DNA of 64,000 nt, taken from positions 52,540 to 116,539 of the forward strand of contig JAGHVK010000066.1 of the NCBI GenBank assembly GCA_018064345.1, in the 5' to 3' direction. The stretch comes from Candidatus Cacconaster merdequi (GTDB taxonomy: Bacteria > Bacteroidota > Bacteroidia > Bacteroidales > UBA932). Numbering within the stretch: position 1 is the first letter of the stretch; every line of letters starts with the position of its first letter. This document shows, one piece after another, positions 9,148-18,640 of the stretch. The position numbers were made by a program, and so were the translations under genes. The notes under the pieces are model-generated. The model was given only the letters and a program-made list of their open reading frames with translations. It did no database searches and was not told the origin of the DNA.

Positions 9148-11238
9148 TTATTTGCACCATCTGTCAAGCCATTCGAAGAATTCCCTGTTCCAATGGATAG
9201 AATTCTGCGGTTTGAGTATCCAGTGGTTCTCTTCCGGGAAAAGTATCATCTTCGAAGGACATCCCATCATCTGTGCGGCATTGAAAGCTGACATCCCCTG
9301 CTCGACCGGAACACGGTAGTCTTTCTCGCCGTGGGTGATGAGTATAGGAGTGTTCCAGTTCCTGATAAGTTTGTGAGGGGAGTTTGCGTAATGGCGCACT
9401 GCGTATGGATTGTCGCTCCAAGGAGAGCCGGCCATATATGTTCCCGGCATCTTGCAGCCTCCGTTGTCCCAGTCAGGGAACCACATCTCTTCGGTGGACA
9501 TATACATTGATTCCTGATTGAAGATTCCCGCGTGGGCGATGAATGCAGAGAATCTGTTCTGGTGGATTCCGGCAAGATAATATACCGAATAACCGCCGTA
9601 ACTTGCACCCACGGCAGCCATCTTGCCGACATAAGGCTCTGCCTTCATTGCATCTGCAGCCGAAAGATAGTCAAGCATATTCTGACCGCAGTAGTCTCCG
9701 GAAATCTGTTCACACCACTCTTGTCCGAAAGCGGTTGTTCCCCTGCGGTTAGGCAACACCACGATATAACCCTGTGATGCCATCAGACGGTAGTTCCATC
9801 TTGTGGACCATCCCTGTGAGATTGTCCCCTGAGGGCCGCCGAGACACAGTTCGATTGCAGGATAAACCTTTGAAGCATCAAAATCAGGAGGATAAACCAC
9901 CCAGGTGAGCATCTTCTTCCCGTCAGTTGTAGGAATCCAACGCTCTTCGACAGTGCAACCGGCCAACTGTGAAAGTATATCGTCGTTTTCGTGGCTGATC
10001 TGCTTCCAGCTGCCGTCTTCCAGAGATATTGAAACTATCTCGGACGGGCGGAGGAGCGATGCGTTGGTTGTTATCAGCTTGTCGCCGGCAATGGCCGGTG
10101 TGTCAAAGTCATACCATTCATGCTGCGGGGTTATGCGTGACAGGTTCCCTTCAAGGTCAACCTTCCATATTTCACGTACGCCTTCCACTTCGGAGCAGAA
10201 ATAGAGGGCATCCGATTCAGGTGTCCAGACCGGAGAACTTGCATTGTACTTGAAAGAAGAGGTAAGTTCTTTCCGCTCGCCTGAAACAATCTCACCCACG
10301 AAGATACGTACCTTGTCAGCCTCATATCCGTTGCGTTCCATACTCAGCCAGGCAACTTTCGTGTCGTCAGGGGAGAAGACAGGGTCCGTGTCGTATCCCA
10401 TCATACCCTCAGACATGTTGAATTCGCATCCGTTCTCCATATTGTAGATGTAAATATCTGAATTTGTGGAGAAAGCGTAATCTCTTCCAGTAAGTTTGCG
10501 GCAAGAGTAGGCTATCTGGTGCGACTGAGGTGCAAAGGAGAGCTGCTCCAGGCCGCTGAAAGGTTCTGCAGGAAGTTCGAAAGGTTCACCGGCGAGAATG
10601 TCGGTAGCTTCACCGAGAACATTTCCGTCAAACGGGGCGAACCAGGTGTGAGGAACACTCTCAACAAAGTGGTCCCAGTGGCGGTACATAAGCCCTTCTA
10701 TCGTGCGTGCATCTGATTTGTCGAGATCGGGGTAAATGTCAACCGGTTTTTTCGCCACTTTGAAATCCGAACTGAACATCACATATTCCTCATCAGGAGA
10801 GAACTTGAATTCCATTATGCCGCCTTCAACGTTGCTTATCTTCCTTGGGGTCCCGCCGTTTGAAGGACATACCCATATCTGGCCATCTTCAAGGTAGGCT
10901 ATGCCTTTGCCCCCGCCGATCCACCTTCCGTTGGACTGGCTCTTGTCGCCATCTGTAACTTTCCTGTTCGAAGAGCCGTCCGCATTCATGATGTAAAGAT
11001 GGCGCAGGCTCCTGTTCTGCTCAATAGAAGTGTAACTTATGCCGTACAGTATCTCTTTCCCGTCCGGAGAGACCTGTATGTCTGAAATCTTGCCCATCTG
11101 ATGCATTATTTCAGGAGTGAAATGTCCGTTCTCGACGGTGATCGAAGGCTTGTCTGATATGGGTGTCTTTTCCGTGCAGTCTGTGCACAAAGAGGCTGTT
11201 GCTGCCATTACTGCTATTGAAAATAATAATCGTTTCAT
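9148..11238 (-). CDS. S9 family peptidase (secreted prolyl-oligopeptidase-like)
   Basis: N-terminal signal, TolB-like repeats, GASYGGY nucleophile motif, HGEKDYRVPVEQG, C-terminal EENHWI. Confidence 0.9.
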   Translation of the reverse strand: MKRLLFSIAVMAATASLCTDCTEKTPISDKPSITVENGHFTPEIMHQMGKISDIQVSPDGKEILYGISYTSIEQNRSLRHLYIMNADGSSNRKVTDGDKSQSNGRWIGGGKGIAYLEDGQIWVCPSNGGTPRKISNVEGGIMEFKFSPDEEYVMFSSDFKVAKKPVDIYPDLDKSDARTIEGLMYRHWDHFVESVPHTWFAPFDGNVLGEATDILAGEPFELPAEPFSGLEQLSFAPQSHQIAYSCRKLTGRDYAFSTNSDIYIYNMENGCEFNMSEGMMGYDTDPVFSPDDTKVAWLSMERNGYEADKVRIFVGEIVSGERKELTSSFKYNASSPVWTPESDALYFCSEVEGVREIWKVDLEGNLSRITPQHEWYDFDTPAIAGDKLITTNASLLRPSEIVSISLEDGSWKQISHENDDILSQLAGCTVEERWIPTTDGKKMLTWVVYPPDFDASKVYPAIELCLGGPQGTISQGWSTRWNYRLMASQGYIVVLPNRRGTTAFGQEWCEQISGDYCGQNMLDYLSAADAMKAEPYVGKMAAVGASYGGYSVYYLAGIHQNRFSAFIAHAGIFNQESMYMSTEEMWFPDWDNGGCKMPGTYMAGSPWSDNPYAVRHYANSPHKLIRNWNTPILITHGEKDYRVPVEQGMSAFNAAQMMGCPSKMILFPEENHWILKPQNSIHWNREFFEWLDRWCK

Positions 11239-11241
11239 ATT

Positions 11242-14010
11242 CTATTCGGTTGTGTTTTCATCTTTTTCAAACCCGTAGTCTATACCCTTGAGGGTGGCCG
11301 GAACTCCGCTCGACATCCATACAGGCATCGGCTCACCTTTAAGGAAATGGCCGAAGAACTGCTCCAGACGTATGCTGAGGTCCTTGCGGTTGCGCCGCTC
11401 CTTCAAGTTATGGGCTTCATCGTTGTACTGGAGCATCCAGGCTTGTTTTCCGCAACGGCGCAGACCGTTGAAGAATTCGATGCCCTGCCACCAAGGAACG
11501 GCTCCGTCCTGGTCGTTGTGCATAATGAGGACAGGGGTTGTCACGTCAGGGACGTGGAAAAGAGGAGAGTTCTCCACGTAAAGGTCGAACCCCTCCCAGA
11601 GGTCCTTGCCGATACGGCTTTGTCCTCTCTCATACTGCATAGTGCGTGCCCGGCCGCTCTCCCATCGGATTCCACCGTAGGCACTTGTCATATTGCTTAC
11701 TGGTGCGCCTGCCCCGGCAGCCTTGAAACGGTTTGTCTGAGTGATGACGTATGCCACCTGATATCCTCCCCAGCTCTGTCCCTGGATAGCCATATTGTCA
11801 CCGTCAATCCACGGGTAGCTGCACAACATGTCGCAGGCAGGCATCAGGTAGTTCATACAGCTCTTGCCGGGATGTCCGTCGGTGTAGCGTATGTCAGGAA
11901 TGAAACAGATATATCCGTTGCTGACGAAATATGGTATGTTCACCGTCGAAGCGCTTGGAGCAGGGTTGCGAGGCTGGTACAAGTCATCTGAATAGCGCTC
12001 GTAGAAATATATTATGACAGGATACTTCTTCGAAGCATCGAAGTCTTCAGGCTTGAAGAGCAGACCTTCAGCGAAAGTCCCGTCAGCAGCGTTCCAGTTC
12101 ACCAGTTCTACCGTTCCCCAGTTGTAGTCGCGCTGTTGAGGGTTTATGTCAGTCAACTGTTTCTGGCTCTTGAACATATCCTTTGTCATCCAAAGGTTGT
12201 TTCCACTTTCGAAATTGCCTTTGTTGAAGAGTGCCACAGGATTCTTGCCTGCGGTCATGACAGGGGCTCCGTAACAGCAAGGACCTTCAGCGAGCTGCTG
12301 GACGTGAGTACCTTTTCTGGTGATATCCTTTCTGGCAATACCGTACTCCTTGCTGGTGTGGTTGAAAGTGATGAAATAGACAGGTTCATCCTTCTTTATG
12401 AGAAGATGCTCCGCAGCAGTTTCTCCTCTTGTTGAAACCGGATGGATGAGAGTGTAGGTAACGTTGGCGCTGCGGCCTTTCCCTTCAGTGAAAACAGCAG
12501 GAGCAGCGGCCCCTGAAGGGTCGAACTGCCAGTAGTCGTAACGGTCGCGGATCAGGAAATATCTGGAATCCTTGGCCCATACCACCGTCCCGTTGGCGCC
12601 AGGCCACATAGGATGGTCATCCTCTTCATCATAGAAAGCGACTCCAAGATTGGCGGTCAGATTTGTGAATCGGTCATTATCAAGTGAATACAGATACCAA
12701 TTGCTTTCCTTTGCATTGAAGGCGACGTACCATTTCCCGTCAGGAGACTGGCTGTACCGCTCAAAATGGGCTCCTTCCATAAGGAGCCGGCGGCTGCCAT
12801 CCTTCAGAGATATCTTGTAAAGGTCTTCCGTGGTATTGCTCTCCCACTGAGTGCTTATACGGTATGGCTTGTCGCAGGTTTCCAATACATAATCCTGATG
12901 ATAATCCTCAGGAATAGAGACATCAGGGAAAAGTTCGTCCCCGAGCTGTGCGAATCCGCTTCCATCGTAGCCTATCCTGGCAAGATAAGTACGCTCCTTG
13001 TCGCGTGCAAGGTTGTTTTTCTGAACAGGCTGGATATAATCCTCGTTCCACGTCCAGATATCAAGTTTTGCCTGCTCGAAATCAACGAGAGAAGTATCCT
13101 TTTCGCGTGGCACGGGCATCGTACCGAAGGTGAGGTAGTGGTCCTGGAAGCCAATTTTCCTCTTCTCACCGATTTTCCAACCTTTCGGCAGGACGGGAGC
13201 GTCGTGTTTGAGAAGGACTTTCGCCGCTTCTCCTTCGTAGAGATACATATCCTGCCTCTTTGCAGCGTCCTTCACAGTGTCCGGATTTGCGAAGAATACG
13301 AGTTTGTCACCTTCCTTGCTGAAATTCAGGTTTGAGAAAACAGATTTTTTCTCTCCCGTCATCACTTCTGTACTTTTACGGGCAGCGGGGTCATAGAGGA
13401 ACACTCCCCGGATGGTCGTGCTGTCCTTCTCACCGACTTTTGTGACGTAGGCAATCTTCTCGCATTTTTCCGGTATGGAGAAAGATTCCACGGAAGCTAT
13501 CGAATCGACTCGGAAAGTTTTGATATCAAGCACATAAAGAGTGTCATTCCCTTTGTATGCTTTCTGAAAGGCAACGAATGAGTCAGGGACAGAAGCCGTC
13601 TTCATCGACTTGAGACCTTCGTATCTTTCAATTTTTCCGGTAGCAAGGTCCATAACCCCGAGAGAGTCCTTCGGTGCCTCGTCACCGGTTTTCTTGTCAA
13701 TCTTGGCTTGACGCGTCTGCTGGAACGAAGGAGAAATACGGAAAATCGCTTTTGTGGCATCTTTGGTGATGGTCACCTGAGAGGCCCGCTCCACCAGATA
13801 CTCTTTCCCATTGCGGACATTGTAGACGTGAAGTACGGCATCACCCTCTTGCGGAGACACAGTGAAGGTGGCCCAGTTGCCACCGTCCTGGATTCTGAGC
13901 CCGCCTATCGATTTCCAGCTGTCATAGACCGAGTGGTCGATTGCAGGTTTCTGGGCGAAAGATGTCAGTGATAATAGGACAACCGCCACTGTTGTAAGAA
14001 GATGTTTCAT
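11242..14010 (-). CDS. S9 family peptidase (secreted prolyl-oligopeptidase-like)
   Basis: MKHLLTTVAVVLLSLTSFAQ signal; GQSWGGYQVAYV; LIMHNDQDGAVPWWQG; YNDEAHNL. Confidence 0.9.
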   Translation of the reverse strand: MKHLLTTVAVVLLSLTSFAQKPAIDHSVYDSWKSIGGLRIQDGGNWATFTVSPQEGDAVLHVYNVRNGKEYLVERASQVTITKDATKAIFRISPSFQQTRQAKIDKKTGDEAPKDSLGVMDLATGKIERYEGLKSMKTASVPDSFVAFQKAYKGNDTLYVLDIKTFRVDSIASVESFSIPEKCEKIAYVTKVGEKDSTTIRGVFLYDPAARKSTEVMTGEKKSVFSNLNFSKEGDKLVFFANPDTVKDAAKRQDMYLYEGEAAKVLLKHDAPVLPKGWKIGEKRKIGFQDHYLTFGTMPVPREKDTSLVDFEQAKLDIWTWNEDYIQPVQKNNLARDKERTYLARIGYDGSGFAQLGDELFPDVSIPEDYHQDYVLETCDKPYRISTQWESNTTEDLYKISLKDGSRRLLMEGAHFERYSQSPDGKWYVAFNAKESNWYLYSLDNDRFTNLTANLGVAFYDEEDDHPMWPGANGTVVWAKDSRYFLIRDRYDYWQFDPSGAAAPAVFTEGKGRSANVTYTLIHPVSTRGETAAEHLLIKKDEPVYFITFNHTSKEYGIARKDITRKGTHVQQLAEGPCCYGAPVMTAGKNPVALFNKGNFESGNNLWMTKDMFKSQKQLTDINPQQRDYNWGTVELVNWNAADGTFAEGLLFKPEDFDASKKYPVIIYFYERYSDDLYQPRNPAPSASTVNIPYFVSNGYICFIPDIRYTDGHPGKSCMNYLMPACDMLCSYPWIDGDNMAIQGQSWGGYQVAYVITQTNRFKAAGAGAPVSNMTSAYGGIRWESGRARTMQYERGQSRIGKDLWEGFDLYVENSPLFHVPDVTTPVLIMHNDQDGAVPWWQGIEFFNGLRRCGKQAWMLQYNDEAHNLKERRNRKDLSIRLEQFFGHFLKGEPMPVWMSSGVPATLKGIDYGFEKDENTTE

Positions 14011-14163
14011 TTTTTCAAGATTTTTCAGACGAAAGGGACCTGTTTTCTAATGTTTTCCAATCAGTAACCTACAAAGATACGATTTTCATATGATAAGCTG
14101 CGCACGTGGACGAAATATCGAAGATTTTCACGTTCGGTTTCTTGTACTCTTTCAGATTTTTCA

Positions 14164-14171
14164 TACCTTTG
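14164..14171 (+). promoter_or_regulatory. Bacteroidota-type -7 element of tRNA-Leu promoter
   Basis: TTCATACCTTTGC upstream of tRNA; matches TAnnTTTG. Confidence 0.7.
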
Positions 14172-14182
14172 CATCCGCACTG

Positions 14183-14266
14183 GCCCGGATGGCGGAATCG
14201 GTAGACGCGCTGGTCTCAAACACCAGTGGCCGCGAGGCTGTGCCGGTTCGACCCCGGCTCCGGGTA
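14183..14266 (+). tRNA. tRNA-Leu (anticodon CAA)
   Basis: GCCCGGA...TCCGGGT acceptor, anticodon arm CTGGT-CTCAAAC-ACCAG, variable arm, GGTTCGACC T-loop; CCA not encoded. Confidence 0.93.
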
Positions 14267-14273
14267 CCGAATG

Positions 14274-14313
14274 AATCTGCAAGTAATTGATTTTCAATGC
14301 TTGCAGATTTTTT
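14274..14313 (+). terminator. Rho-independent terminator after tRNA-Leu(CAA)
   Basis: AATCTGCAAG...CTTGCAGATT perfect 10-bp stem plus T-run. Confidence 0.85.
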
Positions 14314-14373
14314 ACAACCTGTTTTGAAATCAAGAAAAACTGAGTAAATTTGTTCCGTACAATAATCGTCTTT

Positions 14374-14883
14374 ATGAAAGCTATTCTGCCATTCCTTGCC
14401 GCAGCAACATTACTTGTCTCCTGTGCTCAATCACCAAAATCCACAAATCACTCAGAATACCAATCATCAAACATAGAAGCCATGCAAAAGACCTTCGATT
14501 TTATCAAGCAGAACTGCCACAGTACTTATTTTATAGCAACGACAGACGGCGATCAGCCACGTGTACGTCCTTTTGGAACCATTCATATCTTCGAAGGTAA
14601 GCTTTACATCCAGACCGGCCACAAGAAAGACGTGGCAAAGCAGATTGCTGCCAACCCCAAGGTAGAACTATGCTGCTTCGACGGTCAGGGGAACTGGCTG
14701 CGTTTGAGCGGAACTCTTGTCGAAGATGAGAGAATCGAGGCAAAGAAGGCAATGCTTGATGCTTACCCGGAACTTCGCGGTATGTACGATGAAAACGACG
14801 GAAATACAGCGGTGTACTATTTCAAGGATGCTACTGCACGTTTCGATTCATTCGTAAAGGAACAGGAAATAGAGCAGTTCTGA
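14374..14883 (+). CDS. Pyridoxamine 5'-phosphate oxidase-like flavin-binding split-barrel protein with lipoprotein signal
   Basis: MKAILPFLAAATLLVSC then TYFIATTDGDQPRVRPFGTIHIFEGKLYIQTGHKKDVAKQIAANPKVELCCFD. Confidence 0.75.
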   Translation: MKAILPFLAAATLLVSCAQSPKSTNHSEYQSSNIEAMQKTFDFIKQNCHSTYFIATTDGDQPRVRPFGTIHIFEGKLYIQTGHKKDVAKQIAANPKVELCCFDGQGNWLRLSGTLVEDERIEAKKAMLDAYPELRGMYDENDGNTAVYYFKDATARFDSFVKEQEIEQF

Positions 14884-14884
14884 G

Positions 14885-15139
14885 ATGACGATACAGGAAG
14901 CAATACAAGCGCGCCACTCTGTACGACAGTACATGGACAAGCCGCTGCCGCAAGATGTTGTAGCAGCACTTGAGGCAAAGATTGATGAAGTAAATGCCGT
15001 TGCAGGCCTTCACGTTCAGCTGATACTGAACGAGCCGAAATCTTTTCAGTGCGCTATGGCAAAATACGGCCGTTTCAGCGGAGTGTCCAACTATCTGGTG
15101 ATGGCCGGAAAGAAAACTTCGAATGGAAGGAACAGGTGA
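14885..15139 (+). pseudogene. Truncated, frameshifted nitroreductase-family remnant
   Basis: MTIQEAIQARHSVRQYMDKPLP is a nitroreductase N-terminus but the ORF is only 84 aa; after VMAGKK another frame reads NFEWKEQVR*. Confidence 0.72.
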
Positions 15140-15202
15140 GATAAAAATTCGCACAATAGGTTAGGAGGACTGCTCAAAAAGAATGGGACCCGAGTGACCT
15201 TT

Positions 15203-15796
15203 TTATTCTTTCCCGAATATCTCCCTTATCAGAGGGACGACAACTTTGGTCAGGACCGACTCGTTGAGGCGGTGTTCGCCGTCGAAGCGGCGGGCATCGG
15301 GGTAATGTTTGCGGAATAGGTCGTAGGTATTCACCTGTGTGTCGTGAATGCCGAAGAGGCCGTATGTGTTCTTGCGGTCAAAATCGGTGATACCAGCGAA
15401 CTGCTGCCTTTCCATCATATTGAAATGCTGTATCAGTTCGCGTGTAACGGTGTATTCCTTCTGGTTGTCCTTGCGGCGGTTGAAGTACTTGTGCGTGCCC
15501 GTCCTGAGCACTTTGGAGGCGTGGGACATGTTGAAAGCCGGATTTACGCATATCTTCCGGTAACCGAACATCTGCTGAGCGTACATACCGCCCATTGATG
15601 TCCCTATTATCAGGTCGGGATTGTTCTCTTCGCAATACTGTCGCAGGAAGGGCAGAGCGTCCACGGGGTCGAGAGGGATGTCCGGGGCGATAATCTCACA
15701 TTCCGGCAACAGTTTTCTCAAAGAGGCCACCGTACCGGAGGCTCCTGAAGACCCGAACCCGTGGAAATAGGCTATTGTCCGTTTTTCGGCTTCCAT
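15203..15796 (-). CDS. YqiA/YcfP-like alpha/beta-fold esterase
   Basis: YFHGFGSSGASGTVASL, IIGTSMGGMYAQQ, CVNPAFN, GEHRLNES. Confidence 0.85.
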   Translation of the reverse strand: MEAEKRTIAYFHGFGSSGASGTVASLRKLLPECEIIAPDIPLDPVDALPFLRQYCEENNPDLIIGTSMGGMYAQQMFGYRKICVNPAFNMSHASKVLRTGTHKYFNRRKDNQKEYTVTRELIQHFNMMERQQFAGITDFDRKNTYGLFGIHDTQVNTYDLFRKHYPDARRFDGEHRLNESVLTKVVVPLIREIFGKE

Positions 15797-15829
15797 ATTG
15801 GGGCAAATCAGATAGCTCCAGGGCTTGTG

Positions 15830-17206
15830 TCAGAACATATAGTCCCAGGCTGGGAGCTTGACTGGCTTGCTCTTGAGGGCCTTGACAGCCTTTTCGCTGA
15901 GATACTGTCTCTCAATGACTATGCGGAAGAGGTACTCGTTGAACCACTCATCGGTGAAGGTGAGATATCCGTGGTGGCCGGAGGCAGCTCCCCAGCTGTT
16001 CTCGAACTCCCATTTCACAGGTACGTCGTTCTCGTCAGTGTCGCAGCCTATCAGGGTCATCGCGTGAGAAGAGCCGCTCTGACGGGTGAGAATCCTCGCC
16101 TTCTTGTCCATATCGAGCTTGATCCCGAAGAGGGATTCATAGTCGTAGTTCTCCACGTCAAGTATGCCCTCCTGCCTGTTGAACTGCTTGCCTACGTCGC
16201 AGGAAACGTAAAGAGGAGTGTTGTTCTTGATGGATGCAAGGGCCGCGGGCTTGATCTCTTCGTTAGGGAGGTTGAGATATACCCAGTTCACGCCTTCATA
16301 CGTATTGCGGTAGTTCTCAATCTCATAGACTTTGTAGTACTCACGTGTTGGGTCGTTCATGATCATCACGTAGTTCTCCGGATTGTACTCAGCGCTTACT
16401 ATCCCTTTGTAAAATTCAAGAGGTGTGGTGGTTATGGCCTTTATATCTCCATTGGCATCCTTGTACCTCCAGGTAAATTCCGCAGGCGGCTCTCCCATAC
16501 AGAGAGCAAGTATGCGGTAGACTCCTTTGAGAATCTCTATCTTCTTTGTTTCCAAGAGTTTCTTGCCGTCGTTCGATGCGGCTGCCTCACGCAGTTTCCA
16601 TCCGCCGGTACGAAGATATTCATTGAGAAGAGCATCCATTTGGGAAGTGTTGTCGGAGTGTTCGGTTTCAGGCATTACGCTTTGAGGAACAACTCCATAT
16701 TTCTCGGCCACATCGTAGAAGAGATTCCATACTCCGCCGTCCGCAACAGGTGATTTGAAAAGATTCACCACGTCACGGTCGTTCATATCGCGGTCCGCTG
16801 TCTGAATCACATTCTCAAGAAAGAGGTTGGCCTTCTCGAACAGATCCCAGAAAAAACAGTAGTTGTGTGAGAAATCGAACTCGTTCAGATTATATTTCTT
16901 CATTACGGTCGGGCGCAGCACGTTCATAGAGGTGAACATCCAGCAGCGTCCGGAACTTTTCTGGTTGGTGATTCCCTTGACGTCCACACGGTACTTGAAG
17001 AAATGGTCCACCTTGCCCTGAACTTCGTGGTTTGTGGCAAGGGTTTTAAGGTCTTTGTTGGTCGTGATTATGTTCTGAAGGGCTGTAGTCTGCGGATCTT
17101 TGGTGAAGCTTCCACGAATTTCCTCCAGTTCGGCCTTTCCTATGTTCTGGGCCGTGGCAGTCAGGCACAGAGTGGCTGCGGCCAATGCAAGCAAGATGCG
17201 TCTCAT
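15830..17206 (-). CDS. pepC: C1B aminopeptidase C / bleomycin hydrolase-like, with signal peptide
   Basis: SGRCWMFTSMNVLRP (Cys), SSHAMTLIG (His), EFENSWG (Asn); MRRILLALAAATLCLTATAQ signal. Confidence 0.92.
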   Translation of the reverse strand: MRRILLALAAATLCLTATAQNIGKAELEEIRGSFTKDPQTTALQNIITTNKDLKTLATNHEVQGKVDHFFKYRVDVKGITNQKSSGRCWMFTSMNVLRPTVMKKYNLNEFDFSHNYCFFWDLFEKANLFLENVIQTADRDMNDRDVVNLFKSPVADGGVWNLFYDVAEKYGVVPQSVMPETEHSDNTSQMDALLNEYLRTGGWKLREAAASNDGKKLLETKKIEILKGVYRILALCMGEPPAEFTWRYKDANGDIKAITTTPLEFYKGIVSAEYNPENYVMIMNDPTREYYKVYEIENYRNTYEGVNWVYLNLPNEEIKPAALASIKNNTPLYVSCDVGKQFNRQEGILDVENYDYESLFGIKLDMDKKARILTRQSGSSHAMTLIGCDTDENDVPVKWEFENSWGAASGHHGYLTFTDEWFNEYLFRIVIERQYLSEKAVKALKSKPVKLPAWDYMF

Positions 17207-17226
17207 ATTTAGTTTCAAAACTGGTT

Positions 17227-18624
17227 TCAATCTCTTTGTGACATCTCTTCTTCAACCTCCTGAGCGGTAATCGGCAGACGCTTCGAGCCGAGGAGTCGAG
17301 CACCGCCGGAAGTGATGAGCAGGTCGTCCTCAAGACGTATTCCACCGAAATCGTAATAGCTCTCAAGGCGGTTGAAATCAATGAACTGAGCATTGTGGCC
17401 CTCTTTCTTCCACTGTTGGATAAGAGCCGGGATGAAGTAGATGCCCGGTTCGTCGGTGATTACGTGGCCTGCCTTCAGGGAGCGGGCCATACGCAGAGAA
17501 CCGAGCCCCAGTTGTGAAGAACGCTTCTGGTCAGGGTCGTAACCTACTGTATCTTCGCCGAGATTCTCCATATCGTGGACATCGAGTCCCATATTGTGTC
17601 CGAGTCCGTGAGGCATGAAGAGACCTTGTACGCCGGCGGCGACCATCTCCTCCACATCACCGTGAAGCAGGCCGAGGTTCTTGAGCCCCTGCACGATTAT
17701 TCTGCTGGCTCCAAGGTGTATATCCCTGTATGTCACACCCGGGCGGGCATTCTCAAGGGCATAGTTGTTGGCTGTGCAGACAATTGTATAGATATCTTTC
17801 TGCTGTTGGGTGAACTTGCCTGAGCAAGGCCAGGTGCGGGTGTTGTCGGAGCAGTAATGTGAGTTGATTTCAACTCCGGCATCAATCAGAAGCAGTTTTC
17901 CATCGGTGATAATGCCTTCGTGGGCGTGGTTGTGCATAGTCTCTCCGTGTTGGGAGAGGATGGTTGCGAAAGAACACATATAGCCCTCACTCTGACATAC
18001 ACCTTCCATCACTCCTACAAGTTCCTGCTCTTTCATACCGAGGCGCATCATCTTCATAGCGGTATAATGCATCGCATATCCAAGGTTGCAGGCCTTGTCA
18101 ATCTCCTCTATCTCACAAGGTTCCTTGATGAGCCTCATACCGGAGACTGCCTTTGTCAGATCTTCGCTCGCGGCCTCCTTCTCCTGACCGAAGCCGATGC
18201 CGAGCACCTGATGCAGGTAAATGGTGTTGTCGTGGCGGTACTGGGGAGTGAAATGTATCCTGCGACCTTTTGCCTGAGCCTCTTTCAGCACATTCTCAAG
18301 CTTGCAGAAAGGTGCTGTATCTAAAACGCCCACTTCAGCGGCTTGCTCGGATACAGACGGTTGAGGTCCCATCCAGATGATGTCGTCCATATCCACATCG
18401 TTTCCGAAGATGGTCTCCTTGCCGCTTTCAAGGTCTATGACTGCCGCGAATCCCGGTTTGTCAATGCCGAAATAGTAGAGGAAAGTACTGTCCTGACGGA
18501 AAAGATAGGTGTTGTCAGGATAGTTGCAAGGTGCTTCGTTGTTGCCGAGGAAAAGAAGGATGCCCTCATTGAGCATTCCTTTCAGGCGCTGACGCCTTGA
18601 TACATAAGTTTCTTTAGAGAACAT
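17227..18624 (-). CDS. pepP: M24B Xaa-Pro aminopeptidase
   Basis: Creatinase N-domain plus LLIDAGVEINSHYCSDNTRTWP, FMPHGLGHNMGLDVHD, HVITDEPGIYFIP, GGIRLEDDLLIT. Confidence 0.92.
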   Translation of the reverse strand: MFSKETYVSRRQRLKGMLNEGILLFLGNNEAPCNYPDNTYLFRQDSTFLYYFGIDKPGFAAVIDLESGKETIFGNDVDMDDIIWMGPQPSVSEQAAEVGVLDTAPFCKLENVLKEAQAKGRRIHFTPQYRHDNTIYLHQVLGIGFGQEKEAASEDLTKAVSGMRLIKEPCEIEEIDKACNLGYAMHYTAMKMMRLGMKEQELVGVMEGVCQSEGYMCSFATILSQHGETMHNHAHEGIITDGKLLLIDAGVEINSHYCSDNTRTWPCSGKFTQQQKDIYTIVCTANNYALENARPGVTYRDIHLGASRIIVQGLKNLGLLHGDVEEMVAAGVQGLFMPHGLGHNMGLDVHDMENLGEDTVGYDPDQKRSSQLGLGSLRMARSLKAGHVITDEPGIYFIPALIQQWKKEGHNAQFIDFNRLESYYDFGGIRLEDDLLITSGGARLLGSKRLPITAQEVEEEMSQRD

Positions 18625-18640
18625 TTTCCCTGTATTATTT

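Noticed and set aside
15761-16753. 330-aa plus-strand ORF opposite pepC
   Set aside because: Shadow ORF: antisense to a strongly supported PepC gene, with no recognisable domain.
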